Below, piece by piece: positions 51,855 to 52,268 of a DNA stretch of 52,268 nt (the stretch's first letter is position 1; the number at the start of each line of letters is the position of its first letter). This DNA comes from Anaerolineales bacterium (lineage in GTDB: Bacteria > Chloroflexota > Anaerolineae > Anaerolineales > Villigracilaceae). Below the pieces are notes generated by a model. That model had not been told where the DNA came from. It worked only from the letters and a program-made list of their open reading frames with translations, and made no database searches. The stretch lies in the NCBI GenBank assembly GCA_021462845.1, contig JAJTXU010000004.1:1-52268 (forward strand), read 5' to 3'. Position numbers and translations under genes: made by a program.

Positions 51855-52004
51855 TTATTTCTCGCCGCGCTTCTCGGAAGGTTTGCGACTGTCGGCGCCT
51901 CCGCGAAAATTGCGTTCGCGGCGGGTGCGCGACCTGTTCATGGTGATTCCGATAATTGCCATGATGACCGCGATGATTATTATTGCAATAAGTGTTGTCG
52001 ACAT
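51855..52004 (-). CDS. 49-residue single-TM membrane miniprotein
   Basis: Starts MSTT, has one hydrophobic helix (LIAIIIIAVIMAIIGITM, residues 5-22) and a strongly basic tail (NRSRTRRERNFRGG to the C-terminal EKRGEK). AAGGAG lies 9 nt before the ATG and TATAAT is at 52055-52060. The topology, ribosome-binding site and promoter make it a credible gene; no family recognised. Confidence 0.65.
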   Translation of the reverse strand: MSTTLIAIIIIAVIMAIIGITMNRSRTRRERNFRGGADSRKPSEKRGEK

Positions 52005-52054
52005 TGTTTCCAACTCCTTGTGTGATTATGCTGCACAGGTTCTATCACGCCTGA

Positions 52055-52060
52055 ATTATA
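52055..52060 (-). promoter_or_regulatory. -10 box of the membrane miniprotein gene
   Basis: TATAAT on the minus strand, 50 nt before the ATG. No good -35 is visible. Confidence 0.5.
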
Positions 52061-52194
52061 CGATGAACTTTTGCCCGGATGCTTTTTGTAAGCGAATTGC
52101 ACCCCTTACAAAAGCCTTTCTTATTTGCGCTGGATAACAAACAAAAAGCCTTGTATGGCTTTCTCATTTTCGCTTGGCAAAAACCAATTTCTGT

Positions 52195-52268
52195 ACACGG
52201 ATCACACGGACAACACGGAACTCTGCGTGAAAAACGAAAAAAAGAATCCGCGCGATCCGCGAAACTTG
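52195..52268. repeat. CACGGA-type repeat at the right edge
   Basis: GTACACGGATCACACGGACA words are followed by GATCCGCG words at the window end. Same family as 17630-17706. The stretch 52061-52194 holds no recognisable gene. Confidence 0.55.

Noticed and set aside
51358-52137. 259-aa open frame on the plus strand
   Set aside because: Antisense to the SpoIIE-like phosphatase for half its length, then runs through a palindromic repeat and the miniprotein gene; residue composition is not protein-like.

Overview
The window looks like a chromosomal segment of a Chloroflexota bacterium, probably Anaerolineae-like. This is inferred from gene content: LysW-dependent lysine and arginine synthesis, mre/min/rod genes, TTG starts and many short intergenic palindromes. 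No rRNA or marker phylogeny is available to prove it. No plasmid, phage, IS transposase or CRISPR array is visible.

Layout. Positions 110-1921 (minus): a VTT-domain membrane protein, a cyclophilin and uridine kinase. Positions 2013-11455 (plus): a cell-shape and division block, mreB-mreC-mreD-mrdA, minC-minD-minE and rodA, followed by gltX. Positions 11577-12284: a low-complexity protein of unknown function. Positions 12337-26392 (minus) are the arginine and shared lysine/arginine block: carA-carB, then argG-argH-lysW-argX-argF-lysY-lysZ-lysJ-lysK. Positions 26979-32234 (plus) are the lysine-specific block: homocitrate synthase with a C-terminal RAM-like domain, lysT, lysU, homoisocitrate dehydrogenase and lysX. 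Positions 32344-44219 (minus) are accessory genes: a PIN toxin-antitoxin pair, a NucS-like nuclease protein, a class III cyclase domain protein, RtcB, a DUF4440-like protein, a pair of ABC exporters, an aspartic-protease cassette and glnS. The right end holds a small membrane protein, tRNA-Gln(CUG), a FabH-like synthase, secF/secD, an M1 peptidase lipoprotein, a P-loop protein, a SpoIIE-type phosphatase and a 49-residue membrane miniprotein.

How the genes work together. One carrier protein, LysW (56 aa, C-terminal EDWGE), and one set of LysZ/LysY/LysJ/LysK enzymes can serve both lysine and ornithine synthesis. Two ATP-grasp ligases would choose the substrate: LysX for aminoadipate and ArgX for glutamate. 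ArgF, ArgG, ArgH and CarAB then finish arginine.

The most striking signal is regulatory. argG, carA and the lysine operon each start with the same kind of leader: a TTGACA/TAGAAT promoter with a 16-bp spacer, and a start codon exactly 10 nt after the -10 box, so almost no 5' UTR. Each leader encodes a 36-41 aa peptide rich in Arg (argG, carA) or Lys (lysine operon) codons. Each can form alternative 1:2 and 2:3 pairings and ends in a strong intrinsic terminator just before the first gene. I read these as three related amino-acid attenuators with near-leaderless leader peptides. A fourth, different leader ORF with a terminator precedes the ABC exporter pair.

A second theme is repeat words (families such as ATGCAGAAT, AGTGATCAGT, AGAGATTAG) that fill gaps between genes. 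They also appear inside coding sequence: in the CarA and CarB linkers and at the termini of LysJ, LysU, homoisocitrate dehydrogenase, GltX and probably GlnS.
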